Positions 11,853 through 24,250 of a stretch of DNA of 64,000 nucleotides are shown here, in pieces. The notes below the pieces were generated by a model, which had not been told where the DNA came from, searched no databases, and worked only from the letters and a program-made list of their open reading frames with translations. The DNA is from Sindora glabra. Lineage: Eukaryota > Streptophyta > Magnoliopsida > Fabales > Fabaceae. Both the position numbers and the translations under genes were made by a program. Numbering within the stretch: position 1 is the stretch's first letter; each line of letters starts with the position of its first letter. The stretch spans positions 94,946,895-95,010,894 of the forward strand of contig CM035226.1 of assembly GCA_020226215.1 (NCBI GenBank). The letters run 5' to 3'.

Positions 11853-12769
11853 CTATTATATATTTTATTTCACGGAATGCTAATATATCATAGAAGTTAT
11901 TTGGATTTGAATCCTTAATCATATAATTGTAGACTTAATAAAATTTTCAAATAACAATACAACCTAGTTTTCAATTGGGTTACTAGTTTGAGGTTTAACG
12001 TGACCTCCATTAGATTTCAATCTTAGTTCAACCAGTTGGCCAGACTAGATTTTACAATAATGATTATAAGTTTGTCTATCGATTATTAATTAATTTATTT
12101 ATTATTTGCACTAAATATGGTCTTACTTTTCAAAATTTTTCACTCATCAATATTGTGTAAATTATCCAAATTGATAATTTTTGAAATGTTATTTACTTAA
12201 TTTATAATTTTGACCCCATTTATTCTTTAAATTATAGTTGTATTATTAGTATTTTATTATTATTTATATTTAAATAAAAATATATTATTTAGATTTCTTT
12301 GAAAAGCACCTACCATTTGAAAAATACGTAGTATAGATGTGAAAATTTTAATAAAAAATAAAATTATTTTTTCTTATTGATAATAATTAAACTTGATAAA
12401 TGTGATCTATATTTATTTATTCATACACATTTATTTTTATTTTAATATGTCCTTATATTAGTTTTAGGGTGAATGTGAATTAAGTCATTAATGACTTTAT
12501 CAAATAAGGATCTAATTAGATTAACCTATGATAATTTTTTTATAAATTTTCTAAATAAGAATTATAACATTATTATATATTAACTTACCATATATTTTTA
12601 TCAGAGATATTTTTATTAGACGGAGAATATTTTATAAAGAAAAAATTTGGAGGAAGATTTTTTTTTTTGAATAAGTTTTTTTAATTGTAAAAAATTAACT
12701 TTTTTAGAAAGGATAAAATTGAAAAAAACACACACTATTAGGTTAAATAATTTAGTTTAAACTTTTGCT

Positions 12770-15750
12770 ACAACCTTTATTAGATTGTGATCAGCGTAAA
12801 ACACTCCTAATTTCCACAAGCCTAATTGACCAATTATGTAAAGTGTGATCTAATAGAATTAACTTTAATCTTATAAGAACTAAATGTGACACGAACTTTA
12901 AAATAAGTGAACAGAGTTTTTTTTTATTTTTTAGATATTAGAGAGGGTTACTTTCTCTAAATTATTAACTTGTGAACTGAATGATAATTTCTAATACAAT
13001 TTAGACACAATTCTAAATAAAATGCAACATACAATCTTTACTAGATATAACTATGTTCCAAAATTTATCCTTAACTGTCAAGTTTCCCACAGATATGCCT
13101 TAGACTTCCACCTCAACAACATAACTTGATCAACAACATAACATGAGGGACTCAAATTAATTTCTTAAAATGTTTAAAATAAAAAGAGTAAATTATATAA
13201 ATTCAGTGAGTATATCCATAAAGAAAATCATTATTAATAACTAACTAAGAATGACCTAAATAACTTCATTAAATAACCATTGAATAATCTTACTAGCTTA
13301 TATTTGGCAATCTTATATTACCTAACAATTTAGCTATCATACATCCTTGCACTTACCTATTTCAGGAATCTCATATACACGGAGTAATAACACAAAAGTT
13401 TTTCATAGTTCAAAAATTACGCACCTTATTCATATCAATAAAGAAAAGTCATTTCAATAGCATAAATGGAGTAAAGGTCTTGAACAAACTATCTTACACA
13501 TAAATCATCAACAATTCACATTTAAAAAATATTAGTTAATCTCAAGAAATTTATTCATTCATGGTTAATAATAATAATAATATCATCCATAGTAAGGCCA
13601 ATAAAGCATGTACATTTCATTATAATTTCTGAACCAGCCTTATATCATACTTGTCTTTTTATTCTTAATTCTCTTATGCCAACCTTATATACTATCATAC
13701 TGTCAACTGGGAGCCATATCACCTCAATACATCTCCCTTAAATTGTATATCAATGCACATTCACATGCCATCCATGATTTCATCACATTTTATATAATCT
13801 TATTCATAACATGATAATTCCATCACATATCACAAATAATTAAAAACAATTCTTTTCAAGAATGATTCAAACCAATATTACATATAGCAACCATCATGCC
13901 TCTTTTGTGTGGGTACAATTCATATTCATAATCATAATTTACTATTTTATTAAACATAATCACCACAAAAGCATAACTAAGTAACAATAATATTTTGCTT
14001 CTGTTGCAAGGTCTCATAAAGTTTGAATAATCTTACCTTACAATATGAACATATAAATATATAAATATATATATATATATATTCACTATACTAGATACCA
14101 CAACCATTTCATTATAAGATTAAATGCTAATATTCAGAATTGATGGTTAAACCAATGATCAAGCACATATATGTATAAATATACAAAGTTTATATACACC
14201 ATGTGCAAAAATATAAAATTAATTGAAATGACAAGTTTAGAGTAAATACACACTCATGTTCACTAAGTAATTGTCCCAAGAATTCCCAAGCAACCATACT
14301 CATTCTTCCTTTCCTCCTATTAGTAAATTTATAATGTTAAATTGTAAGTATGATGACAATAACTACCTTTTTTTTTTTGATAAATTACTACTCTAGATTC
14401 TAATTATACCATTCTATCATCCTAGATCATAAATTCCTTAATTTTTTTTTGTTTGAAGTTAAAGCATAAAATTAGGAATATGCTAATATAGGGAGATTCT
14501 TGGATTTAAGCCATACAAGGAAAAATTTACACCTTACGCTCTAGAAAGACTCTATCACATTACTGAAGTAATCCTAACACTTATATTCTAATATTTCTAA
14601 CTTTATTTTAAGGAATTATAAATTATATATTCTAGGAATTTTTTGCATCAAGCTCTAAACGCCAAAGATATGAAAGTTAGTGTCTTAGGAAACTAATCTT
14701 CTTCCCCAGAGGTCACCAGCGACAAGGAGGCACCTAATGCCGATGACCAAATGGACACTAGGCTCCCTACTTCAAGGTCGCATAGTCGCGATTTCGCACC
14801 CACAAGGGACGATCATAGTCGTTGGTTCAAGTGAAAAGAGTGCACCTAGATGGGGCAGCACATAACGGCCGAGAAAAGGCTGGATGTAGCGTCGACAAAA
14901 TGGAAATGGAAAGGAGAAAGAAATCATAATAGAAAGGGAGAAAGAAATAGAAACCGTGAGAGAGTCAGGGAAAAATTCAGCATGGGAAATAAGAGAAAAT
15001 TTCAGCCCTATATTCCATTAGCAAATCACCCTCGATTGATCCAAGCCCTTTATTTCCAAAATCATCCTTCTAAAATTTCCTTCTTCCTTTTTACTAAGTG
15101 CTATAATATCCTTCTGAATTTAGAAACTTAAAAATGAAGGGTTTATTTATTTTCTATTTTTTAAATAATTTTTTACTTTTTAATCTTTAAAAATAGAAAA
15201 ATCTGCTTAATAATTTATTTTTAGAAATTATTTTTGAAAATTGATCTCTAAATGTATAACTTAAAAATCAAAAAATAGAAATAACTTTTAATTATTTCCT
15301 AAACTTATTTTCTCATTCTAAATATCAATTTTATAATTAAATAAATTATTTTTATGTTTATAACATCAAACACCTTTTCAATCTGAAAATAATTTTTAAG
15401 AATAAAAAATAATAAAGATATAAAAACATAAACATATTCAGACATATCCAAACATTTCAAAATTCAATGATTTTGGAAAAAATCGTTTATTAAAACACAA
15501 TATATTTTCATAAGTCATTAAACTCGCAATTATATATATATATACACACTTTGTGGGAAAATTATTGTAAAAATTGTTTAAATGAATTTTGAAATAAAAT
15601 CTAAGCAATATAAATATAATTTAAATACTGCTATAAATACAAATTAAGTAGCTCAAAACGTTGAAATAAAAGAATTTGAATATTAATTTAGAATATTAAA
15701 ATTTTTTCTTTCTTAAAATAATTCGTCCTCAAATTCTAAATGTACGATAC
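12770..15750 (-). mobile_element. Remnant of a chromovirus-like (Ty3/gypsy) 3' end and LTR
   Basis: On the - strand 15720-15750 reads TTTGAGGACGAATTATTTTA. This resembles the FxGRG/FEDE-like sequence (TTTCGAGGACGAAATT) that lies between pol and the 3' LTR in plant Tekay-type chromoviruses. The following ~2.9 kb, down to about 12770, has LTR-like composition, including a G/C-richer block at 14690-14890. LTR ends, PPT and target duplication could not be fixed. An uncharacterised 93-codon open frame (14850-15131, +) lies inside and is probably incidental. Confidence 0.35.
14064..14082. repeat. (TA)n microsatellite
   Basis: Short uninterrupted TA run within the LTR-like remnant. Confidence 0.8.
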
Positions 15751-15984
15751 CTTTAGGGAAATCAGAAGAAATTACGTGGAATAGGAACATACTACTTGCA
15801 CGCCTGGTTAGACAGAGATTCAGAATCCTATAATATTACATTCTAGTAGAACATACCAAAATTGGAACTATTTAAAGGTGCTTCCATCATAATTAACAAA
15901 TAACTGGTTTCAATTCCACCTTTCATAAGACCATTATATCGATAACTTAAGCTTTTTCTTTTTTGCTAATAACCTTGCAATCAT

Positions 15985-16012
15985 TGATATATATATATAT
16001 ATATATATATAG
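15985..16012. repeat. (AT)n microsatellite
   Basis: About 14 AT units followed by GTGTGTG. Confidence 0.85.
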
Positions 16013-16069
16013 TGTGTGATTTCTGATCTCACAACCTTTGGTCTCAGCTGTGCTTTCTATCACTAATCT

Positions 16070-16690
16070 TAGGCGATGTTTGGCAAGTGGCTTTTGGGCA
16101 TCTTTTGACTAATTTGATTGAAACTGATTGGTTGACTTATTCAACAAACAATTATTTATGAAATTGTTGGATAATGAAAATGTTGGGAAGGTCCTGTGGT
16201 TCCTAATTTGTCCTCTCCGAATCAAAATAATTTTCTTAATGCTATTCCTTTTTTCGTCTAACGCAACAACAATTATTTGCAAACGGCTGCTTTCTTCAAC
16301 TTTCCAATTATTGGTTGCTTTCTTCGTGGCCAGTAAAGTCACAGCCTTTGTGGCTAGTTGTTTATTGATTTCAAAAGTCACGTAATTTTAAAATTTATTT
16401 ATTATATTATTTTAAATTATAAAATTTAATAATTATAAAAATTATTTTAATTTAATTTTAAAAAATATTTAATACATAATAAATTAAAATAATATATTAT
16501 TTATAAAAATTAATTTATTAAATATAAAATTTAAATTATTAAAATAAAAAATACTTAAATAACTGATAAAATATATTTATACCTTATATGTTATTACGTA
16601 CGCTGGTTTTACCATATATTTTTCTTTAAATATCTAAAACAATTCACTGATCAAATTAATACAATTAACTATCCATGTTATTAATTGAAT
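16070..16690. other. Possible MITE
   Basis: It begins GGCGATGTTTGGCAAGTGG, a sequence style common at hAT/MITE termini, and ends in AT-rich DNA with TTAATTGAATCTACTAAATAG. The ends are not convincingly complementary and no target duplication was found. Overlapping open frames on both strands (16109-16385) have no recognisable product. Confidence 0.25.
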
Positions 16691-16744
16691 CTACTAAATA
16701 GAAAAAAAAGGCCGTGTTCTCGCCTTGCAATCTATAACCCTGTA

Positions 16745-18265
16745 GGTTTCTACTCTTCCGTTCTCGGATTATCATTGCATCGTGTATTTCTGTTTTAATT
16801 TCTTAGTAATTTCTCAGCTCCTAAACCCTTTCCGTACTAATCCTTGCATTCTCCTTTAACTGGGTGGATGATAACTTGCCCCCAGTATTTATTTTTGTTG
16901 TTATACAAATTTCACATTAGGGATTTGGTTTTTTTGGGCTTTGAACTCTGAATCCATTGTCTCCAACTCGTAGCTCTCTCGTTGTGAGTTCGAAGTCAAA
17001 GTGGGAGTGCAAGAAGCTTATGCCATTGTTGCAAGCAGAAGGCTAAAGCTAGACTTCATGGAATTTACAATAAGAACTGTTCTAATTCTCTCTTGTCCTG
17101 ATTAAAGTTTCTGAGTTGTTTGAATGTTCTTTAATATGGCTGTGGCACGGTAGTTTTGTCTCAGGGGCTTTGAAATGATCATGACATGTTTGATGAATTT
17201 CCTAGTTAGGAATTGGTTGTGTATGGTGTTGGTGAAGTTTCCTCTGTTTTAGTTAGAATAATCATAAAACATAGAAGGGGGTTGTTATTATAAAAATATG
17301 GTTGAAATCATGAGCACGTGGGCAGTAGATTTCCTTATACAATGGCAACACAGACATAGCAAGCGTAGCAAAAACTATTTCCTAAAACTTTTCATTTGAG
17401 AATTAACAATGCAATTAAAGACATTATTAAATATAGAAGATGGCTAAGAAATTTAAAAAAGAAAGGAATTTCTGAATGATGCTTGGGTTTCTACTCTTCC
17501 ATTCTCCAATTGTCATCGCATCGATATTTCGACCATCAATTTCTTAGTAAATTTTCAGTTCCTAAACCCTTTCTGGACTGATCCTTGCGCTCTCCGTTAA
17601 CTGGGTGGATACTAACTTGCCCCCGGTATTTATTTTTGTTGTTCTACTAATTTCGCATTAGGGATTTGGTTTTTTTGGGCTTTGAACTCTGAATCCATTG
17701 TTTCCAACTCGTAGCTTTCTCGTTGTGAGTTCGAAGTCAAAGTCGGAGTGTAAGAAGCTTATAACATTGTCGCAAGCAGAAGGCCAAAGCTAGACTTAAT
17801 AGAATTTACAATAAGAACTGTTTTAATTCTCTCTTGTCCTGATTGAAGTTTCTGAGTTTTTTGAGTGTTCTTTAATATGGCTGTGGCACGGTAGTTTTAT
17901 CTCTGGGTGGTGGGTTATACATGCCCAGTTGATTGACTTTGAAAAATGATCATGACATGTTTGATGAAATTCCTAGTTAGGAATTGGTTGAATATGGTGT
18001 TGGTGAAGTTTCCTCTGTTTTAGTTAGAATAATCATAGAACATAGAAGGGGGTTGTTATTATAAACATATGGTTGAAATCATGAGCACTTCGTAGAGTGG
18101 GCAGTAGATTTCCTTGTACAAAGGCAACACAGACATAGCAAACATAGCAAAACTATTTCCTAAAACCTTTCATTTGAGAATTAACAATGCAATTAAAGAC
18201 ACTATTAGATATAAAAGATGGTTAATAAATTTAAAAAAGAAAGGAATTTCTGAATGATGCTTTGG
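16745..18265 (+). repeat. Large tandem duplication (741 and ~778 bp units)
   Basis: Copy 1 spans 16745-17485 and copy 2 spans 17486-about 18265. Shared anchors include GGTTTCTACTCTTCC, AACTGGGTGGAT, TGAACTCTGAATCCATTGT, GAGTTCGAAGTCAAAGT and AGAATAATCATA. Copy 2 has ~33 extra bases at about 17905-17940 (GGTGGTGGGTTATACATGCC). The units are roughly 90% alike by eye. Composition is more balanced than the surroundings and resembles a gene leader. With the 5-phosphatase exon 2 kb downstream it may be the duplicated 5' end of a broken gene, but no coding frame is conserved between copies. Confidence 0.85.
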
Positions 18266-20312
18266 TTTCAGTTAAAATGTCATGCCATAACATTAATGTT
18301 CTAAATTAGGAATAATAGACTCCATTCAATAATGGTTAGTTGTAAAAACAATCATCGTTCTGCCATAGTCATGTGCATAATGGTTCCATACTGTCAAAAT
18401 ATTTGGCAAACCTTGGCTTTTAAGTATTGTCTTGAGGATTGACGTGATGTTTTATAAATGGCATTGATGTCAAAAGCTGATAAGTGATTTGGTTTAAGGG
18501 TGTAAAAGGTTCCTAGATAGTCAGAAGTTTTAACTATCGGATGAGTAGTCTTGGCAAGCCATCTTTCCCTTTTGTGGATTGAGATTTGAAATCTCAAACT
18601 TTGAAAGTTAACTAATTTATTAGCAATGAAGGTTCTAGTAGGGCCTTGTATGACTTTTAGACCCCAAACAGTATGTCCAGGAGAAATTTAAGAGAATCCC
18701 ATTTCTCAGTAGATATGTTATATGACAGAAATCTTATAGGTAGGATGAGATTTGTCTCTTTTATTTACTATTTTTTAATTCAATGTTTGACTAATTAATT
18801 AATATAAATATAAATTTTATACGATTTTATTTTTGGTGATATAAATTTTGTACTATTATTGGTTTTTTGAATAGATACCTGGTTGTGCCACTAACTCACT
18901 TATTAAATATCTATTCTAGAATATATGACCCAAAACAAAACTATCTCTATATATCCATCTCTATATTTCTTTATGCACTTTTTTGCCAGTATTATTTGGT
19001 TGTCCATGTAGATCGAGACTCAGGAATAACTTTCTGATGTTTGACACAGAACAAGTTGGATATTCTAGTAACATTTCTCTTCTTGTACTTCTTTATCTGG
19101 CTAAATGAATGAATGTGGTTAGTTTTACATGATGACTGAATGAAAATGTTGCTCTCTCAACTTGATCATGCTAGTTTGATAGTTGCCGAGTATCTGTGTC
19201 TACGAGTAGATATAATGGAGACTTTAACGTGAAAGAAATGAAGAACATGACACCTAAATTATACTTAATCAATTGACTAGTTTCCTGATATAGATGAATC
19301 TTGGTAACAAACATAAGTTCATTTTGGATGGAGTAGTAAAATTTCAATGTTATTGTGGGACTAAAACATCAAATTTTATAACTTGAGTTGACAATGTTAA
19401 CTTTCTTGCATATATGAGTAAATGTAGATCTTGGTTTTATAATTTTTCTGTTTCTAGTTAATAGTTATAAAAAGTGTTCCTTTGTATCGTTTTCCTGCTT
19501 TCAAATGTAACTGAAGACAGTATTTGGGTGTAACTTTTAAAAAAATGGTCCAGAGTTCCAGAGTTGTCCTCTGTTGTCACTTTAAGCTAACTTTCAAAGT
19601 GGTAGTTTTATTGGGGAAATATGCCCTTTAAGCTGGTTGCTATTAAAACATTTTACAAAAGTGCCCAACAGGTACCTCCACTTTGTTTTGTCAATTCTTT
19701 GTGGCTGAAATTTACATCTCAACCTGATGATTAATTGATTATGAATTTGGTGTCATACAATTGAAACAAATTCATGTTTCCTGAATTCTGGTTATCGGCC
19801 TATGGGATTCTTGATACAGAGGTTCTAATCTTTAGATTGTAATCATATCCAGTTCTTGTGTATTCTAAAGTAAGAAAATATGAATACTGCTGAGATAGGG
19901 CTCCACTTAGGTTCTCCATAGATACTTCTAAACAAATCTAGTCTTCAGAATCTTTTCTATATATTTCTGATTCGTTCTTTAACTTTGCATATTTATAGAA
20001 ATTTAGAATAAGGCTTTTGGGTTCTAATTATCTGAATATTGGATGAGATTTTACATTATATGGGGGGAAATTAGGGGAAAAAAGGGCTTCTTTTATTATT
20101 TATATGATATTTTGTAATTCAGATATATGTTTTGAGGGCTATAAGGCCAGGCACAAAAGAGGAAAATAAAAAACTCTACGTACTCAGTACAAAAATACCA
20201 CGAAAGTGAGGTGTGAAGTTAATCTGTTTATGAAAAAATGACTCTTAGAAGTTATAAATTTAATAATACATTAATGAAATTAATGTTGAAACTTGGTTAG
20301 CTATTGTTTCAG
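18266..20312. other. Intergenic/intronic sequence, no feature recognised
   Basis: Moderately AT-rich, non-repetitive sequence with the texture of a long plant intron or 5' flank. No conserved coding stretch, RNA gene or transposon end recognised. It lies between the tandem duplication and the orphan 5-phosphatase exon. Confidence 0.4.
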
Positions 20313-20416
20313 GTAACAATTGGCACTTGGAATGTTACGGGAAGTTTTCCAAATCAGGATCTTGAGATTGATGACCGGCTTTGTATAGAAGAGCCAGCAG
20401 ATATTTATATTCTTGG
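20313..20416 (+). pseudogene. Orphan exon of a type I inositol-polyphosphate 5-phosphatase
   Basis: A 104-nt exon flanked by a good acceptor (TTTCAG) and donor (GG|GTGCAT) encodes VTIGTWNVTGSFPNQDLEID followed by DRLCIEEPADIYILG. This matches the first conserved block of plant 5-phosphatases (GTWNVGG...LDIDDWL...EEPADIYVLG). The exon ends in the phase expected before FQEIVPL, which splits the glycine codon. The conserved Trp of DDW is Arg here. No FQEIVPL exon or later catalytic motif (WxGDLNYR, PAWCDR, SDHRPV) is found in the next kilobases, where LINE sequence starts at 22.3 kb. I read it as a relic of a broken gene. Functional enzymes remove the 5-phosphate from inositol phosphates or phosphoinositides. 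Confidence 0.7.
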
Positions 20417-22273
20417 GTGCATACTTTCTCATGTTGCCTAATCCCCTACTATTACTGCTTCTGCTACAATTCTGTTCAAAAAATTGTATGCAGTATGCTC
20501 ATGAATGATGTTTTTACTATGGTAGTCTTTTCCCCTTGTTTTTGGAGATATCGGGCTATATATGTATGATTGTCGAGACTAAACTAGTAAATTTGGATAG
20601 GTTTGTGTGGCAGGTTTGGACAGCTGCAAGGTGTTGATCTTCAGAGCAATGAGTCCTCCATCAGAGGAGGTTCTTTCTGACCTTTTTTTAATCACTTACA
20701 TATATCAATAATAATGTCTTTTAGTTTCGCTAGTCACTATGAATACAACTAGGTAGAAAACCTTGATGAAGTTTGCTTTAAAGTTTAAATTAAGAAATCA
20801 AATAAATCCATTATTCTGCATTAGCTTCAGATGGTTTCCTTTCAAAAGCAGAATGACCTTACCTCTTGGTTTAAGTATTCTAAATTTTTCCAATTATTGT
20901 CTTAGTTGACCCTAGAACTTTTAGTTGACTTTTTGTATTGTTTAGTGAAAGCCAGAACAGTTGTGTAAAGTGAAAATTATGCGTATACAGTTGTGTTAAT
21001 CATGGAAACAATAATCCTTGTCTAAATTAATACCCAAATTATCTTGGCTCGTATCAAACGAAGCCTGTCGAAATACTTTTAACAATGAGGTCATGATACT
21101 CACCAGAATTCAGCGTCAAATAACAAGCTAAAAGCTGTTACATTTCTTTAGGCTCGTTGATCTGTTTCTCTCTGATCACCTCAACTATCCAAATTCAGGT
21201 CGTTTCCTCCACAATTTTCTCCTTTTACGGTGCAGGCCATAATTTGAAAATGAAATAACAAAACCAATGTATACTGATATTAGCGTGCTTCTAAGATGCT
21301 AGCAAATCATTTTTTTCTTTCTATTTTGAACGACTTTGGTGATAACTTGATATGCTTGAATTCTATTAATTTTTAGAAATATCATTATTATAGTAAACAC
21401 AATAGTTAGCCGGTATAGTAAAACTAATTATAGTAAGTGGAAGAATGCCTAACTGTGTATGGACTTGCATGGTACATACAACAAGCTAGAAGACAAGTGG
21501 GCAAAATGCGAACCAAACTTTTTTTTCTAAAAAAAAAAAAATCTATAAACACTTGGTGGCTATTTTTAACTGCCGCCATTTTTTTTTAAAAATGTGGCAT
21601 AAATTTAGTGGCAGTCATGTAATGGCTGCCATTTTTGTTTTTTAAATTTTAGTATGAAATTTGCAATGATTCAGAATCGTTGCCATATGCTGCATTGTTG
21701 ACTACAACGCTTACTAGTAACTGCTGCTAAGCCTTAACTAGTAGCTTATTTTATTTTCCCGTTCCGCGAGGTGGTTTAACCGTTGTTATCCAGACGTTGG
21801 AGCTGCCACAACTTTAATTTATTTATTTATTTTTTTGGAGTGATGGCTGGACGTCCAAAGCAATGGTCGGCTGTTTGTGCAGAACGGTAGCCTATTCTTT
21901 ACTGAAAGATCCCATTTCGCTCAGCACAAACATTCAATCTCATAGGATTAAATGCTTGGATAATTCATCAATCACCATGGAAGTAGGCGAACATCATCAA
22001 TTATGATGAAATCATGCTTAATGAGTCACAACCAAAGATTTCAAGCAAAGAATAAAGAAGTAAACAATTTCACTACATAGATTCATTCAAAATCAAAAGT
22101 GTACTCCTATAACAAACATCAATAAAATGCTGGTGTGTTTGATTCCGAAAACGAAGAAGCTAGAGTTATCAATCAATTTCAATCCATCTTTGTGTAATGT
22201 TATATATATGAGTGTGACAAAGCTAATTGTAAATAGATTAAAGTCACTTTCTTTTAATTTAATATCTCTTTTT
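20417..22273. other. Unassigned sequence with possible transposon end
   Basis: No gene recognised. At 21540-21640 GTGGCTATTTTTAACTGCCG and GTGGCAGTCATGTAATGGC repeat a TGGC/GCCA theme like the subterminal repeats of CACTA elements, but no CACTA terminus is present. A GC-richer block lies at 21690-21900. Confidence 0.3.
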
Positions 22274-24250
22274 CAGGCAAGCTTTGTTTTGGGTAGATAG
22301 ATTTGAGATAACATTATTATTGCTCAAGAAATGATTTATTCTATGAGGTGAATGAGAAGTTAAAAAGGATTTTTTTTAGCTGTTAATGTTAATTTTGAGA
22401 AGGTTTATGATCATTTGAATTGGGGTTGCATTGAAGATGTTTTGGTAGAAATTAAGTTGCATCCACAGGCAATGGATTTGATAATGAAATGTATCTCTTT
22501 TGCCTTTTTTTAAATGCTTTATGGAATGGAAGTAAAATTTTGAACCCTCTCATGGTATTAGAAAGGAGGATCCGTTTTTGCCTTATATTAATGCAATTGA
22601 GTGAAAGGAATGGATTCTTAGGAGAGTGAGTTGGTCATTCAGCTCCGTCTATTTCCCATTTGATGTTTGATGATATTTATTACTTTTTGGGGAGGCTTTA
22701 AAGAATCATATAGATGTGTTCCTATCCTATCTAAATACTTTTTGCTAGATGCCAGGTCAAAAAATTAACTATGCTAAAATTCATATTTTCATGTCACAGA
22801 ATGTAAAATTAGAGATCGGGGAGAAAATTATTCTGGTTTTTCTCATTCTACAGATCTTGGTATGTACTTAAGAGTGCCATTCCATCATAGAAGAGTCTCA
22901 AGACATATGTATAGGCATTTGCTCACAAAATTTAAAATAGATTGGCAGGAAGGAAGTCTAAATGTCTGTTTATGGCTGAAAGAGCAATATCGTAAAATCA
23001 ATTATGTAGTCATTGCTTGTGTACAGTATGCGGGTGACTTCTATCCCCTTATCTATTTTGATGGATGTAGAAAAAAATGAAAGATTCTTTTAGGCCATCA
23101 TTCGACAAAAAAGGGAACTATGTATGATCACTTGGCCCAAAATATGTCAAGAGAAAAAAGCTTGGCAGTTTGGGTTTTCGTCATTTGAAAAATACGCATG
23201 ATACTTGTCTTCTCAGATCAGCTTGGACTCTGTTTAATGGTTATACGGATTTATGGGCGGAAGTTTTGAAAATCATGTGAAAAATAATCATTCTATGTCT
23301 TTGACATATGCTAAAAGTGGAGATTCGATCTTTTGGAAAAGCATTTGTCACCTTTGGAAATATTGCGAAGAGAAAAATGGTTGGTCCATTGGTGATGGAA
23401 GACTGCAAGGCTATCGGATGATGTGTGGTTTAGTAGTTGCAAACTAAGGGATTTGGTGAATTCTTCCATGCTTCATAATGCTCAGTCTCTATCAATGGCT
23501 GAGGTTGGGATGAATACAGGAGGTTGAAATATATAATTTCTTTGACCATTTTTGCCTGCAGTAGTGTTATCCTTTTTATTAGTGGAGTTGCTGCTAAAGA
23601 GTAGTGCAATGGCTAACGTTAAATACTGAAGATGGAGTAAGGAAGGAAAATTCACTGTTGGCAGTGCATACAGGATGTTAATTGAAAGTGTAAAAGGAGT
23701 TCACAATAGCTTTTGGAAGCATATATAGGGATGACCTAGTCTAGAGAAAATTCATTTATTTCTTTGGAGGCTGGGTAATATGGGAAACCCATATTGTTGT
23801 AGATGCAATTATCCTGAAGAAGATTCATTACATGCAATCTGTCTGAGATTGTCCTTCATCAAAGGCAGTTTGGATGAATCTGGTTTAAGGTTAGAGACAT
23901 GTTCATTTCTTTGGCATAGATTTGCAACAATGGATGCTTTGGAATCTAAAGGAGGAAGATGGCAAATGTCATAGGCATGAGTGAGTAATTATGGTGTGGG
24001 GAGTCACAGTTTGAATGTTGTGGCAATGGAGGAACAAGGGTATTTTTTGAGGTGGACATCGTCTTCTCCAGTAGGTTTTTACGAGATGTTTTCAGTCTAG
24101 TGCGAGACATTAAATTTGTTGCTGTAATAGTAGTAGTAAACCTGCCAAATCCTATGAAAGCTATCATTGAAATTAGCTGGCAGAATTCTAGTAAAAGATG
24201 GCTTAAGTTGAATAGTGATGGAACCTCATAATTTAAATGAGCTGCATGTG
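22274..24250 (+). pseudogene. LINE (non-LTR) reverse transcriptase, dead, 5' portion
   Basis: Frameshifts and stops interrupt it, but the order of plant L1-type ORF2 is clear. QASFVLGR and DNIIIAQEMIYSMR open the RT domain; VNFEKVYDHLNWGCIEDVL follows; then a degraded GIRKEDPFLPYI and an altered YADD region (HLMFDDIYYF); then SGQKINYAKIHIF and DLGMYLRVPFHHRRVSRHMY. Near 23380 ENGWSIGDG precedes the zinc-binding zf-RVT block (IHLFLWRLGN...CCRCNYPEEDSLHAIC, 23745-23850). RNase H starts at about 24190 with RWLKLNSDGTS and stops at the hAT insertion. N-terminal endonuclease sequence was not recognised, so the copy is probably 5'-truncated. Confidence 0.85.

Larger units (their letters stand above)
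6600..12760. other. AT-rich intergenic region with decayed MITE-like repeats
   Basis: No protein-coding gene is visible. The sequence is very A/T-rich, with many short motifs of the type TTAGCTAATTG, CAATTAACT and TATTTGATAA. These recur in both orientations, typical of overlapping, old MITEs. The best-defined elements are listed separately (6786-7236, 9027-10361, 10498-11070, 11372-11852). Confidence 0.6.

Noticed and set aside
14850..15131. 93-codon open frame rich in Lys/Arg/Glu
   Set aside because: It lies in LTR-like DNA; composition follows a GGAGAAAGAAA-rich tract and no family is recognised.
16975..17060. Coding potential in the duplicated segment (SSKSKWECKKLM frame)
   Set aside because: The frame is short, closed by stops and not conserved between the two copies.
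20614..20670. Possible next exon of the 5-phosphatase after GTGTGGCAG
   Set aside because: No frame gives FQEIVPL or any other conserved 5-phosphatase block; the acceptor alone is not evidence.
21540..21660. CACTA element end
   Set aside because: TGGC/GCCA subterminal-like repeats are present but no CACTA terminus, partner end or target duplication was found.
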